Assembly: GCA_012932295.1 (NCBI GenBank)
Contig: JAAONU010000016.1
Coordinates: forward strand, 13,184,111-13,248,110
Length of the DNA stretch: 64,000 nucleotides
Direction: 5' to 3'
Source of the DNA: Cyclina sinensis
Lineage: Eukaryota > Mollusca > Bivalvia > Venerida > Veneridae
Each line of letters begins with the position of its first letter. The stretch's first letter is position 1. The position numbers were made by a program, and so were the translations under genes. The notes beneath the pieces were generated by a model. It made no database searches, was not told the DNA's origin, and saw only the letters and a program-made list of their open reading frames with translations. This document shows positions 48,749 through 62,029 of the stretch, piece by piece.

Positions 48749-49239
48749 AATTGATTCCTTGACGCAGTTGTCAGAGGTTGTATATATACAATTATGTGAA
48801 GGTGTGCACTAGACTGTAACAGATACCAAAAAACTGGCAACTTATGTAATCTCGCAAAATCTCGTTGCAGTATTTCTCAGATATTGCTTTAATTATTAAA
48901 ATTATCATATCATGCAGTGGAGCATGGATTTAACTACAACACGATACCTGGATACAAAATCAGACCCGGAACTTTAAAAGATTGTTTTATGCAAAGAAGT
49001 AAAGCCTCTTTCTGCTGCTTATCTGACCTACTTAAAATCAGAATTTCTGCAAAAAAACCTTCAGAATGCTTACAATACAACGTTTCCTTTTAACGAAGAT
49101 ATTTCATGTTGTAATATCATAATGATTTCAACTCGGGAATGGGGATCACTCGTGATTTTGCATTTTAAACTGTTGTATTGTCGCATGAGAAAATTGTATT
49201 GTGTTGACTCATAAATGAGTTTAAATCGTTGCATTTTAA

Positions 49240-49445
49240 CCCTTAACCTGCTGGAACCGAAAGTGATTAGCCTTTGCCACCAGTATAGAGCCAGGCCAGC
49301 CTGCACATCCGTGCAGTCTGGCCAGACTCTATACTGTTGGTAGCTCCAGTTTTGTATTTTGACATTGAAATCCCTTAAACTTTGAATGGACTGTTCCAAA
49401 TTCAAAGCTGGGCAAATCCATTACAAAATTTCAGCATGTTCAGGG
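49240..49445. mobile_element. 206-bp TTAA-flanked MITE with palindromic core (U2)
   Basis: TTAA stands at both edges (49236-49239 and 49446-49449). The ends are inverted: CCCTTAACCTGCTGGAA at the left and, reversed, CCCTGAACATGCTGAAA at the right. The core is a near-perfect palindrome, AGTATAGAG...GGCCAG...CTGCAC against GTGCAG...CTGGCCAG...CTCTATACT, with a loop of about four bases. TTAA targets and CCC ends are typical of piggyBac-type transposons, so this is probably a non-autonomous relative. U1 has the empty TTAA site at 26626-26629 and U3 a filled one. Confidence 0.85.
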
Positions 49446-49900
49446 TTAAGTTTGTAAATAACAAAGAGACTGCTAGGTTAAAACATTTTAACTCGCTTGT
49501 TTTGCGATGCTTTATAGTTTAAATGTTTTCAGAGCTTAATTAGTAAGATTTACAGCATGGTTGTTTGATTATATATCCGCAGGACGAACGTGAGCACGAG
49601 TTTGTAGTAAATTAACATATGGGAAAATGCTGTCAATACATTTTTTTACCATAGTTTACCATAGAGTAAAAAATAAATAAACAAAGAATCTTGTCCTTCA
49701 ATGTTCAATTATATTTTCAGAAATTTCATCTGTGCTGTAATTTTACTGTCATTTTGTTTTCTTTCTTAAAAGGAATAAAAATTAAAACTGTTTTAACATT
49801 GTCTATACCACTGATGTTAACCTGAGGACCTTCAGGTCTCCTAACTTTTTATTATTTATACCCATAAATACTCTAGACAATTATTTGGAAGAAGTTTTAA

Positions 49901-50328
49901 AGGGGCTGTGCTCCAGATGACAAAAAAAGAAAGTGTTCTTGTATTATAAATTTTTTGTAATATTTATGACTAATGCTTAAAAAATAACTTACTGAAAAAA
50001 ATAAGTCAAATAATTACATTATAAATTGATTTTTTCCCTTTCAAAGTGCTATACCGTAACGCGACGGTATAACTATATCGTATAAGATTTAAAGTAAATA
50101 TGTAATATCATATGCGGCGATGGTGGTGACAGTAAAAGCGTTGGAAATATTTTGTTAACAGGAGGGTCCAGAGTTCAAATCAGGCTGGAGCAAAAAAATA
50201 TTTTTTATTCTATTTTGACTTTTATAGTCAGTTTTGAAGTAAAATATTATGTTGTTATAATCTCACGGCATCTAAATATATAATTTATGAAAAAAAAAAT
50301 TTGATGTCAAATCTGGAGTACAGCCTCT
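49901..50328. mobile_element. 428-bp TTAA-flanked MITE with tRNA-like core (U2 only)
   Basis: TTAA flanks both sides (49897-49900 and 50329-50332). The inverted ends are AGGGGCTGTGCTCCAGAT and, reversed, AGAGGCTGTACTCCAGAT. U1 (about 27100) and U3 (about 58600) read straight through gttttaatggaac, so the insertion is specific to U2. The middle holds ggtggtgacagtaaaagcgtt and gagttcaaatc, which resemble tRNA D-arm and T-arm. A Kolobok- or piggyBac-type transposase would suit the TTAA target, but none is encoded. A truncated second copy is at 63548-63913. Confidence 0.87.
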
Positions 50329-51499
50329 TTAATGAAACAATATGAATTGTTCTTCCCGATTGTCTAATACCTCAAAACCTTTTTGAAAAAAAAAACGTTA
50401 ATACCATATCTTAAATATGAATTATAGACGATTTTCTTGGTTTCGAAGCTGTAAGGCATTCAGTGAAATGTTTTAAACTAAACATGTCGTTAGTAGGAGA
50501 AAGATTATGTTAAAAAAAGTGACAGCGTTTTCAGTAAAATGCAAAGGAACAGGAATGGTTTCATTAATTACAAATATTCTCAAATAAGCGCAGTCATAAA
50601 ATGAAAACCGTTGAAACTAAATTTAATTTAAATTGGATTTAATTTTCTTGGATTTATGACCGTAACGGCTATTTCGAACGCGGCATCTGTTCGCCAAAAT
50701 GTCTGTTCGAGTAAAAAGAATGAAGACAGTTTCCGTTTTATCAGTTTGCGTTTTTGACTGTTTTGCTAGAATAAATTAGCAAAAACACAAATTAGGTTTC
50801 AAAAATGTCCATAACGTAAAATTTCACCGCAAAATCATCTTAATTTAAAGAGAGTAATCTGGAAGCCACTCAGATGTCATTTACTTCCATTGGGGAAAGC
50901 CTTAAGGAAGTACTTGGTGATCCATAGATTCTCCACTGAACAGTACGTATTTCACATTCATGTTGCCTCTGTTACTAACTCTTTAAAATCTAGAAAATTA
51001 TATTAACAATAAAATAATGAGTCATCTTCAACAGAAAAGCTAAATTACATTAACTCGTATACTTCAGACATATTATAAATAAATATAGTGATATCAAACC
51101 CTACTCGAGTCGTTTTTTTTTTTGTTTTTTTTTTTTTTAATGTTTTTTGCACTTTTTTTCTACTGTTGTATTTATTGTATAAATTATTTTTATTAGGTTC
51201 TTTCTTCTTCTTCTATATATTTTCAAGGTTTTATTTCAACTTACAAATGAAGATTATTTTATCAACCATTTCAATTTTTAAAGTTCTTCATAACTACTGG
51301 ACAAACTTCTTTGATTAATAATGTAAAGCCCTTGTGATATGTTTTGCTGCCAGCTTTGTCATATTTCCCTCGTCATAAAGCGGTTGGGGCAAACAGGTAC
51401 CTTGTTTATGAAATCGTATGTGTGTTTATACAACAAGGTTCTTGTTTGTGTGCAGAATATAAGAAATACATATTCTCTTCTATTCACTTATTACAAAGA

Positions 51500-51630
51500 C
51501 CTCAAATACCAAGTGTATTGGTATCTTAGGTCTAGATCTCAAATACCAAGTGTTTTGTATCTTAGGTCCAGATCTCAAATACCAAGTGTATTGGTATTTT
51601 AGGTCTAGATCTCAAATACCAAGTGCTGAT
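51500..51630 (+). repeat. 37-bp satellite array, about 4 copies (U2)
   Basis: Same monomer and same place as 27842-28300 in U1, contracted to about four copies. Confidence 0.9.
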
Positions 51631-53039
51631 TACAGGTACAATATACATTATAAGGATTTAATCACTATGAATGTTTTAACATCAGTGTAAGACAAAAAGA
51701 AAAAATTGAATTCTGACACTCACTTTATATACCTATAACGTCCGGTTACAATAAAAGATCGTTTTGAATAAAAAGACGTCTAGACATTTATGTTTCACAG
51801 TTTTAATGGGAGAACATACAAAGCCTCCTATGTACTCGTCTGACCGAACTCCACATACAAAATGTACTGTGGCTTTCCACATGGGTTAATGTCTGTATCT
51901 GTAGTCCTTCTGTCCAAACACATTAGCATAGTTAATGTCAATTTCCTGCCACAAGGCAGTTTAAATGATAAAAAATGTGTTCACGTTTTCTTCAGAACCA
52001 ATTCTCTAAAGACATTTCATGTTCATTTTTTTTTGTTTCAAGTCAAAAACACTTTCTCTATATAAACCTGCAGAATAAACCATTCGCAAATCAAAATTTA
52101 TTTGCCAATGGGAAGACAATAAATGGTTCCTGGCGGCTGGTCGAGTCTTTGATTTTATAACAAGAGATTAATATATTTTATATGGAACCTTTAAGAAAAC
52201 TGATACGATACCACAACTACGACAACAACTACCACCACCTTTTACATATATGCTTCTTATGTCAACCCACATTTTGGACAAACACATTTGTTATATATTA
52301 CATTTGTACAAAATCTGTTACAAGTTTGTTATATCTGTGGTCTAACAAAGCTCTATTAAGACAAGGGAAATTATGATTAGCCTATTTTGTAGAGCTGACC
52401 TTAGGACTGTCTTTTTTTTCATTCGAAAAGTTCTTTACACAAACCGATCACAAAATAACATCTAAATAACAGTGACAAAAAAGCGACGACTATAAATGCT
52501 CAACAGGGCCAAAGTGGCTCTGAATGCAATGAAAGGGGATTATAAGTGACATACGATAACCAAGTGTTCATAAAGTTTCAACCCCATATAAAAAACAAAG
52601 ATATTGACCCGACTTATATGTAGAGTTTTTACAATCAACTTTTTATTAAAGTCTTAATTTGTCTTGATCGAAAGAGAAACTGACTCAAGACAAATCTCGT
52701 TGGAGGACAAAAACCTAGTAGAGTGAGACTACTCCTTAAATCAAATGACAAATTGATAGCACTTTTAAATGAATTTACCCCCCCCCCCCATCCACACCGC
52801 CCCTCCCCTCACCCCACCCCCACACACAATTAAAAAGAATATCAACTTAAACGGTAGCGGAAAACATAAAAAATGGACCATTTATTCCAAAGAAACAGAG
52901 CTGATGTATCTTTTGGCTATGTACGTTCATCTCTGTCTGTAAAAGTACTGAAGTTTGTGTGGAACTTCTGTATAATTGTATGATTGGTAGTTCTGAAGTT
53001 TACAACGATATAGTGTGTATTTAGCTAGAAAAAATAGCC

Positions 53040-54065
53040 TCTATCAAAGTTTTCGTTCCCTAGAATTATATCTGATAAAGACCAGTTGATAGAAATATTT
53101 CAGCATTTTGCTTTTAGCCATTTTTTTACCTCTCCCCAGTAAGATTCTGTATGTTGACAGTCAAAGAAGAGATGCTTTTGGGTTTCAAATAGGTTATTAA
53201 AGAAACAACACAAACTGTTATTTTTTATTTTCATGTTTTTGTTGTAAAACATGGTTTATAGCTAGAATTCTCTTGTTAGTTTTATATTGAAACCATTGTA
53301 AATTATAGTCATTTGTTATCTTAAAGAGCAATCTGTAGATATATCCCCAATTAAAAGTGTTTGTTAAGTTTAGTTCTTGGCTCCATTTCATGTTAGAAGC
53401 AGGGCATAAATATTTCTACATCCATTCTTTTGCTTGTTAGTTATTTTAGTTATTAAAGGTTGTAATGGTGTGCTTCCTTTTTTATTACCATGTGGAAAAG
53501 TCAAACGTACTAGAAATCTTTTGAAAGACTATAACACTATGGTATTGCAAACAGTTTGTGTTTTCTTGAGAAATTATTGAAGGAAAGGAAGTTTTCTTCC
53601 TTTTTCAAAACTTGTTCACTAAAATCATTCCTGCTTTAACAAATCTTATAAAAACAGAAGCTATTTTAAAACTAGAATAATACTACACTGGCAAAGATTA
53701 GAATTAACTCCAGTTTCTTATGTGTTGCCTTTTTGCATTAACCGACTTAAAACTTCTCTCCGCAACTGATTTTGAACTATTTGAATCCTATTCTTTAAAA
53801 AGTCATCCTCAATCTTATTGCAGTCTAATACACAAAGGTACATTGTTTGTATGAAATTACAAGTACTGTAAAGTCCAAGTCTCTTAATCCATGTCAGTTT
53901 TAAAGAAGTCATGAATAACTCAACATTGATCATTCTTATTCCTCCATAATCATAATTCTGTGTTTTATCTTGTCTCTTGGTTTTGTCTGGTCAACCTTTC
54001 CAAAGAAATTTAAAAAGATTTACTCTGAACCGTTTTTGTAATTCTAATCTTGGATATGATAACAA
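53040..54065 (-). pseudogene. LINE 3' half remnant, L1/Tx1-like (U2)
   Basis: Colinear with the U1 remnant. It keeps GGIRMINVELF then LKLTWIKRLG (53940-53870) and an open stretch of about 70 codons to 53718. It also keeps the word HLFFDCQH (53157-53174), preceded by CCF, which is the cysteine/histidine block near the C terminus of such proteins; U1 and U3 have lost it. A few residues after LGLYST are deleted relative to U1. The RT core is absent. Confidence 0.75.
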
Positions 54066-57000
54066 TGATTTAACTTGGATTAAGCTAATTAATATGTTTG
54101 ATGATTTTGTTCAGGTAAATTATCAAAATCAACATATCTAAACATGCACTAGTTATTGGTATTTTAAGGACACTGGGTAACTTTAGTATTTACTAGATAA
54201 CAGCAATGCAGTAACACTGTCTGCATAAACGTGCACATGTAGTAAGAGCATACCGGCCAGATACATTTCTCTGGAAATTTATTTGGATATTGTTTTGACA
54301 TCCAAACACATAGAAATGCTTGGTTTGTTTAAACATTATACAAATCGCAAGTATTAACCCGATATATACAAAATATTGCATTTAGTTTCAACATTTTAGC
54401 TGCATTAATAAACTGTTATCATCATAGACGAAAATATTTTGTCCAGTGGATAGGAATGAGTCACAAAATTAATGTGACGGTTTAGAGGCACAATTTGGGC
54501 CTGCAATCATGATGGGTGGGCCGCGGGGGAACGCAAACAAGAGCCGATACCGTGCACTTGAAATTATTTATTACAGCGTCGCTTCAAGAAACTTTTGGAA
54601 ACTGTATTTTTTTCAATCAGTTTATAAATATCAAGAAGGATTGTTCTGGTTGTAGTGTTCTGCTGTTAGAAGAAAACTCTTTGCCCAACCGACTTGAATG
54701 AAGCAGCTGAATCTTTAAGACTATTCTCCTGAAACATATAATTGGTCTAGTGTATATGTATGCGAAAGGGCCGAATTCCAAACTATATAACCGAGTGCCT
54801 TGTGATGCGAACCATATTATAAATAATGAAATGTCGCAATGTGAAACAAAAACGAATAACTGGGGCGGGTAAATTAACGTTAAGGGAAATATAATAAAAG
54901 ACAGGTGTATTTTCTGGTAAAAAGCGGTTTTACTGGACTAAACGCATTGATAAATTGGACGAAATGCTTTCATGACAACTATCTCGGTGCCATAAATCTG
55001 AAAATCCCAGAGCGCAAACATAAACACTAATGTCACAGTTAAAACCGTTTGCAGCTATAACGAAATGCAGATAAAATCGGTTAACATCCGCAAATGTCGA
55101 TGATTACATGTTGTTCGCATGTTTAAAACTTTCAAAGATCAGTTCTCATGCGCTCATGCAAAATTCTTTATCGTTTCTAGTTTGAAGACATTATTTTTCC
55201 TCGTCTGCTGCGGACATTTTACAGGTTTTCTTTGAAGAACTTGTAGATTTTACACATGCATCGGCCTTATGTCCTCACAGAACATTAGGTTATTTTATTG
55301 TCTACTAGACAACAATTTATATTTAAGACAATAATACTGTCTGAATAGACATACACATTTAGGTAAAACATACACAGAAAGAACAGTTATTTACAAGGTG
55401 ATTTCAGCAAATTTTTCTCATTTGAACGTTTGAATATTTTTTATTTGTAAAGAAGTAAGCACTTTTTGTCCCTGTTTTATTCCTGATATATACAAATCTT
55501 AGCATTTTATTTTCTTCAACATTTAAATTGCAATTAGAAAATGAAATTACCATAAACGGAAACTTACCCAGTGGATAGGGATGAGCAATTTAAGGGTTAC
55601 GCGATACATGGAATTAATCGGATATTACTAATTTTGCAGAAAAGCTTGGTTAAGGCAGAAATTTACAAAATATTATTTTGATGACTGTCATTAAACATTT
55701 TGTAGTTTCGTGTCCTTTGAAATATTTAAGGATGACATTCAGAAGCTGGCCACTTTCAGACTCGCTTCAAATTACAAATTACATTTCAGGGTATTTGATC
55801 ATGGAAGTTTGTGACCAAAACCGTTACAGTGCTTTTGAAATTACTAATTGTATCATCGCACGCCTATTATCGTACATTTGTGTTCAGTTGTCAGATAAGG
55901 GCTTCCTTGAACTGAAATAAGTAAATATCGTTACTTACTGTTTAATATCAGCAGTAGGTCCATAAACACGGGCCATGTCAGCGCTACTTGGATAACACAG
56001 TTGTCTTTTGTTACTTAGGTATTAGAGTAAAATAAAAAAAAGGAGTGGACGCCACTAATGTTTTAAATCCAGCTATGTGATTGCAACGTCAAGACTAATA
56101 GACACGGAAAAGGGTAATTATAAATAGCGGTTCAAACCTCCAAAGAATACGTCGTACTTAATTTCAAAATAATTTTTATGCTATAAAATTTAGGTAAATG
56201 TTAAGATTATTGCTTTGGATAAAAATAGAAGTATTTTGGTAATAAAATATTTTCATTTTGAATGCGTAGTAAAATAGTATATTGGTATGGTATAATAAAA
56301 TGTAATAATATAAGAAATCACAAAGGCAAACTTATTGAAACAGTCATCTGACAGACATGGCCAGAAGCTTTTGCACACGGACGGCACCGCATCAATATCA
56401 CCAAAAATACTGAACTACTTGGGTACTTTATTATATATAGCAATCCGCTTTAAATTTACTAATTACGGATATGAAGTGATCGATAGAATCAGACTACGAT
56501 ATATTTTATAGGAGACATATACTGAATAAACCAACATATATCTAACATATTTTTATTATTATAAACATCACCGATATAATGTGTGGTCCATCTGAGAAAT
56601 GTTAACATGAAGCAACAATAAGACGGTTCAAGTAAGGAAATGAAAAGTCATACTTTCCGTTATGACGCAATTCTTAAGAATTCTTAAACATACTGCTCCC
56701 GTGTTTCTCTTATTTTCTCATTTTGGAGTCAATGTACGAAACACAGTTGCTTATACATATAAACTATCTAACAGGACGTAGTTAGATTCAGACAAAACTC
56801 TTCCAGACCTTTGTTTTTTGTTTTTTTTTTCTTTTTTGGGGGATAGGGAGAGGGGAAGGCTACCAGGAACTGGCTTTTGAGACGCTTGAGAGACACTTGA
56901 TTATAATCAAACAATAAACCTATAACTTGTCTGATCTTTGCTATAAACACAATTATTTTCACTTCGTTTGACGTGCAAAAACTGTTTTATTGGAAATCCA

Positions 57001-57378
57001 TTGGATTTATGAGATGTACCATGTAAATTATCTATGAACATTATTGTTTGTGTCAAAGATAATTGTTGTAAACTGTTGATAACACAATTTATTTGTCCTG
57101 AGGTAGCTGTAGTTCACATTTCGTTAAATTCACCACTTTATGTCAATATCAACAGATAAAGATAAATTTATATAAAACAAGTTAGCGCTCCATCTCAGGG
57201 TGTTAATGTTAGTGTGTATTATTTTCCTGGTTTATAGAAAGTCCATAGCCAGCTAGAGACATTTTGTTTGACTTATGACGGGATGTTATTGAAAATAAAG
57301 TTGCATATTAAAAGACTTAAGACTCTTATGAACATGAGAGTCCGTAACAGAAAGATTCAATGCATCTAAGAATACACA

Positions 57379-57445
57379 ACCCAGACAGGGATTTAAACTC
57401 CGATCTCCCGCGTGACGCGCCAACACTCAAACCACTGAGACAAAG
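57379..57445 (-). mobile_element. tRNA-Asp-like SINE head (U3)
   Basis: Third copy of the element at 26059-26124. Its B box has mutated (GAGTTTAAATCC), while the GCGTCACGCGGGAG part persists. Confidence 0.65.
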
Positions 57446-57949
57446 AATTGATTCCTTGACGCAGTTGTCAGAGGTTGTATTTATACAATTATGTGAAGGT
57501 GTGCACTAGACTGTACCAGTTACCAAAAACTGTCAACTTGTGTAATCTCGCAAAATCTCGTTGCAGTATTTCTCAGATATTGCTTTAATTATTAAAATTA
57601 TCATATCATGCAGTGGAGCATGGATTTAACTACAACACGATACCTGGATACAAAATCAGACCCGGAACTTTAGAAGATTGTTTTATGCTAAGAAGGAAAG
57701 CCTCTTTCTGGTAAGGAATTCATGCTGTTTATCTGACCTACTTAAAATTAGACTTTCTGCAAAAAAAACTTCAGAATGCTTACAATACAACGTTTCCTTT
57801 TAACGAAGATATTTCATGTTGTAATATCATAATGATTTCAACTCGGGAATGGGGATCACTCGTGATTTTGCATTTCAAACTGTTGTATTGTCGCATGAGA
57901 AAATTGTATTGTGCCGACTCATAAATGAGTTTAAATCGTTGCATTTTAA

Positions 57950-58155
57950 CCCTTAACCTGCTGGAACCGAAAGTGATTAGCCTTTGCCACTAGTATAGAG
58001 CCAGGCCAGCCTGCACATCCGTGCAGTCTGGCCAGGCTCTATACTGTTGGTAGCTCCAGTTTTGTATTTTGACATTGAAATCCCTTAAACTTTGAATGGA
58101 CTGTTCCAAATTCAAAGCTGGACAAATCCATTACAAAATTTCAGCATGTTCAGGG
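57950..58155. mobile_element. 206-bp TTAA-flanked MITE (U3)
   Basis: Same element and same site as 49240-49445, flanked by TTAA at 57946-57949 and 58156-58159, with only a few base differences. A shared site means one insertion before U2 and U3 separated. Confidence 0.85.
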
Positions 58156-59744
58156 TTAAGTTTGTAAATAACAAAGAGACTGTTAAAACATTTTAACTCG
58201 CTTGTTTTGCGATGCTTTATAGTTTAAATGTATTCAGAGCTGAATTAGTAAGATTTACAGCATGGTTGCTTGATTATATACCCGCAGGACGAACGTGAGC
58301 ACGAGTTTGTAATAAATTAACATATGGAAAAATGCTATCAATACATTTTTTTTACCATAGTTTACCATAGAGTAAAAAAAAATACACAAAGAATCTTGTC
58401 CTTCAATGTTCAATTATATTTTCAGAAATTTCATCTGTGCTGTAATTTTACTGTCATTTTGTTTTCTTTCTTAAAAGGAATAAAAATTAAAACTGTTTTA
58501 ACATTATCTATACCACTGGTGTTAACCTGAGAACCTTCAGGTCTCCTAACTTTTTATTATTTATAAATACTCTAGACAATTATTTGGAAGAAGTTTTAAT
58601 GGAACAATATGAATTGTTCTTCCCGATTGTTTAATACCTTAAATACTTCTTTGAAAAAAAACCGTTAATACCATATCTTAAATATGAATTATAGACGATT
58701 TTCTTGGTTTCGAAGCTGTAAGGCATTCAGTGAAATGTTTTAAACTAAATATGTCGTTAGTAGGAGAAAGATTGTGTTAAAAATAGTGACAGAGTTTTCA
58801 GTAAAATGCACAGGAACAGGAATGGTTTCATTAATTACAAATATTCTCAAATAAGCGCAGTCATAAAATGAAAACCGTTTAAACTAAATTACGGTAAAGA
58901 GTGGATTTAATTTCCCCGGATTTATGACCGTAACGGCTATTTCGAACGCGGCATCTGTTCGCCAATCTGTCTGTTCGAGTAAAAAATAACGAAGACAGTT
59001 TCCGTTTTATCAGTTTAAGTTTTTGACTGTTTTGCTAGAATAAATGAGCAAAAACACAAATTAAGTTTCAAAAATGTCCATGTCGTAAAATTTCACCGCA
59101 AAATCATCTTAATTTAAAGAGAGTTATCTGGAAGCCACTCAGATGTCATTTACTTCCATTGGGGAAAGCCTTGAGAAAGTACTTGATGATCCATTGATTC
59201 TCAACTGAACAGTGCATATATCACATTCATGTTGCCCCTGCTACTAACTGTTTAAAGCCTAGAAAATTATATTATCAATAAAAATAATGAGTCATCTTCA
59301 ACAGAAAAGCTAAATTACATTAACTAGTATACTTCAGAGATATTAAAAATAAATATAGTGATATCAAACCCTACTCGAGTCGTCTTTTTTTTTTAATATT
59401 TTTGCACTTTTTTCTACTGTTGTATTTATTGTATAAATTATTTTTATTAGGTTCTTTTTCTATATATTTTCAAGGTTTTATTTCAACTTTCAAATGAAAA
59501 TTACCTTATAAACCATTTCAATTTTCAAGTTCTTCATAACTACTGGACAAACTTCTTTGATTAATGTAAAGCCCTTGAGATATGTTTTGCTGCCAGCTTT
59601 GTCATATTTCCCTCGTCATAAAGCGGTTGGGGCAAACAGGTACCTTGTTTATGAAATCGTATGTGTGTTTATACAACAAGGTACTTGTTTGTATGCAGAA
59701 TGAAAGAAATGCATATTCTCTTCTATTCACTGATTACAAAGACC

Positions 59745-60057
59745 TCAAATACCAAGTGTATTGGTATTTTACGTCTAGATCTCAAATACCAAGTGTATTG
59801 GTATTTTATCTCAAATACCAAGTGCATTGTTAGTTTAGGTCTAGATCTCAAATACCAAGTGTATTTTTATTTTAGGTCTAGATCTCAAATACCAAGTGTA
59901 TTGGTATTTTATCTCAAATACTAAGTGCATTGTTATTTTAGGTCTAGATCTCAAATACCAAGTGCATTGTTATTTTAGGTCTAGATCTCAAATACCAAGT
60001 GTATTGGTATTTTCGGTCTAGATCGCAAATACCAACTGTATTGTATTTTAGGTCTTT
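59745..60057 (+). repeat. 37-bp satellite array, about 9 copies (U3)
   Basis: Same monomer as in U1 and U2, with several shortened monomers (ggtattttatctcaaatac) that occur only here. Confidence 0.9.
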
Positions 60058-61039
60058 GCTGATTACAGGTACAATATGCATTATAAGGATTTAATTACTA
60101 TGAATGTTTTTAATATCAGTGTAAGACAACAAAAAACAATAATTTTGATTTCTGACTATAACGTCCGGTAACAATAAAAGATCAATGACATTTGAATAAA
60201 AAAGATATCTAGACATTTATGATTCACAGTTTTAATGGGAGGACATACAAAGCCTCCTTTGTACTCGTCTGACCGAACTCCACATACAAAATGAACTGTG
60301 GCTTTCCACATGGGTTAATGTCTGTATCTGTAGTTCTTCTGTCCAAACACATCACATAGTTAATGTCAATTTCCTCCCTCAAGGCAGTTTAAATGATAAA
60401 AAATGCGTTCACGTTTTCTTCAGAACCAATTCTCTAAAGACATTTTATGTTCCTTTTTTTTTGGTTTCAAGTCAAAAATACTTTCTCTATATAAAGCTCC
60501 AGAATAAACAATTCACAAATCAAAGTGTATTTGCCAATGGGAAGACAATAAATGGTTCCTGGCGGCTGGTCGAGTCATTGATTTTTATAACAAGAGATTA
60601 ATATATTTTATGTCGAACCTTTAAGAATACTGTAATCACAACTACAACAACAGCCACCGCCACTTGTTACATATGTGCTTCTTATGTCAACCACATTTCG
60701 GACAAACACATTTGTTATATTTACATTTTTACAAAATCTGTTACAAATTTGTTATATCTGTGGTCTGACAAAGCCCTATTAAGACAAGGGAAATTATGAT
60801 ACGCCTATTCTGTAGAGCTGACTATAGAAATGTCTTTTTGTTTTCATTTGAAAAGTTCTTTACACAAACCGATCACAAAATAACATCGAAATAACAGTGA
60901 CAAAAAAGCGACGACTGTATGCTCAACTCCAAAGTGGCTCTGAATGCAAAGAAAGGGGATTTTTAGTGATATACGATAACCAAGCGTTCATAAAGTTTTA
61001 ATCCCATATAAAAAATCAAGATATTGAACTGACTTATAA

Positions 61040-61622
61040 TAACACTTATTACTAAAATCTTGTTAAAATGTATTTCAGTTGTTAACATGCACTGCTTTGT
61101 TCTCTTTTTAAGTATGAAAATCGACCTGTGGTAAATGTGATTGCATTTCACATCAAAACTCGGCATTGAGCACATTATACATCACAAAATACGTTACATA
61201 CATGCTTGATTTCCGTTACACATCTGTTACACCTGTTACGGATGTGATCACATTTGTAACAAGTGTTACAAATGTGATTTATTACAAACGTGGTCTAACT
61301 TAGATCTTAGATTTAAAAAACCATCTACTTTGTTTTCTATTTCGACCGCATATCTTACGAGCGTTACAACAGGCAGTCAGACAGCTTTGTTACGAATACT
61401 GTCACTTCTAGGAAATTATTGATTTTGAGGCCCCTGACCGGGTAACCCCGTTTAATTTTCTATGTCATAGGTAAATATACATTGTAAAGTATATGGACCA
61501 ATATGGCATGCAATACATAATCTTTTATATATTTTTATTGTAAGAAATGTCTCCAGATAGCATGTTTAAAATTTGAGTAAAATATGTAATGTTTGACGTC
61601 CTACTTACATTAAAGCAGTATT
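61040..61622. other. U3-specific stretch with TGTTAC-type repeats and a perfect palindrome
   Basis: U1 and U2 run directly from gatattgacccgactta into caactttttattaaag, whereas U3 has about 580 extra bases between them. They include repeated tgttaca and tgttacg words (61210-61275) and a 15-bp perfect inverted repeat at 61247-61278. No target duplication or inverted ends are obvious, so it may be an old part lost from U1 and U2. Confidence 0.7.
61247..61278. repeat. 15-bp perfect inverted repeat with 2-base spacer
   Basis: ATCACATTTGTAACA, then AG, then its exact reverse complement. It could form a cruciform or bind a dimeric protein. No adjacent gene gives it a role. Confidence 0.9.
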
Positions 61623-62029
61623 AATCAACTTTTTATTAAAGTCTTAATTTGTCTTGATCGAAAGAGAAACTGACTCAAGACAAATCTCGTTGGAGGACAA
61701 AAATTGGTAGAGTGAGACTACTCCTTAAATCAATTGACAAATTGATAGCACTTTGAAATGAATTTCCCCCCCCCCCCCCACCCACACCGCCCCTCCCCCC
61801 CCACCCCACACACAATTTAAAACAAATTCAACTTAAACGGTAGCGGAAAACATAAAAAATGGACCATCTATTCCAAAGAAACAGAGCTGATGCCTCTTTT
61901 GGCTATATACGTTCATCTCTGTCTGTAAAAGTACTGAAGTTTGTGTTCTGTATAATTGTATGATTGGTAGTTCTGTAGTTTACAACGATATAGTGTGTAT
62001 TTAGCTAGAAAAAATAGTTTAATAAGCCT

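Larger units (their letters stand above)
30801..54130 (+). repeat. Tandem segmental duplication, unit U2 (interrupted)
   Basis: U2 is colinear with U1 and U3. After removal of the 14.4-kb foldback at 32264-46659 its length is about 8.9 kb. It carries further insertions: a CAGAATAG-type repeat at about 47510-47635, a 206-bp TTAA element shared with U3, and a 428-bp TTAA element of its own. Sequence at 46664-48235 continues exactly where 32263 stops when compared with U3 (55593-56962). Confidence 0.92.
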
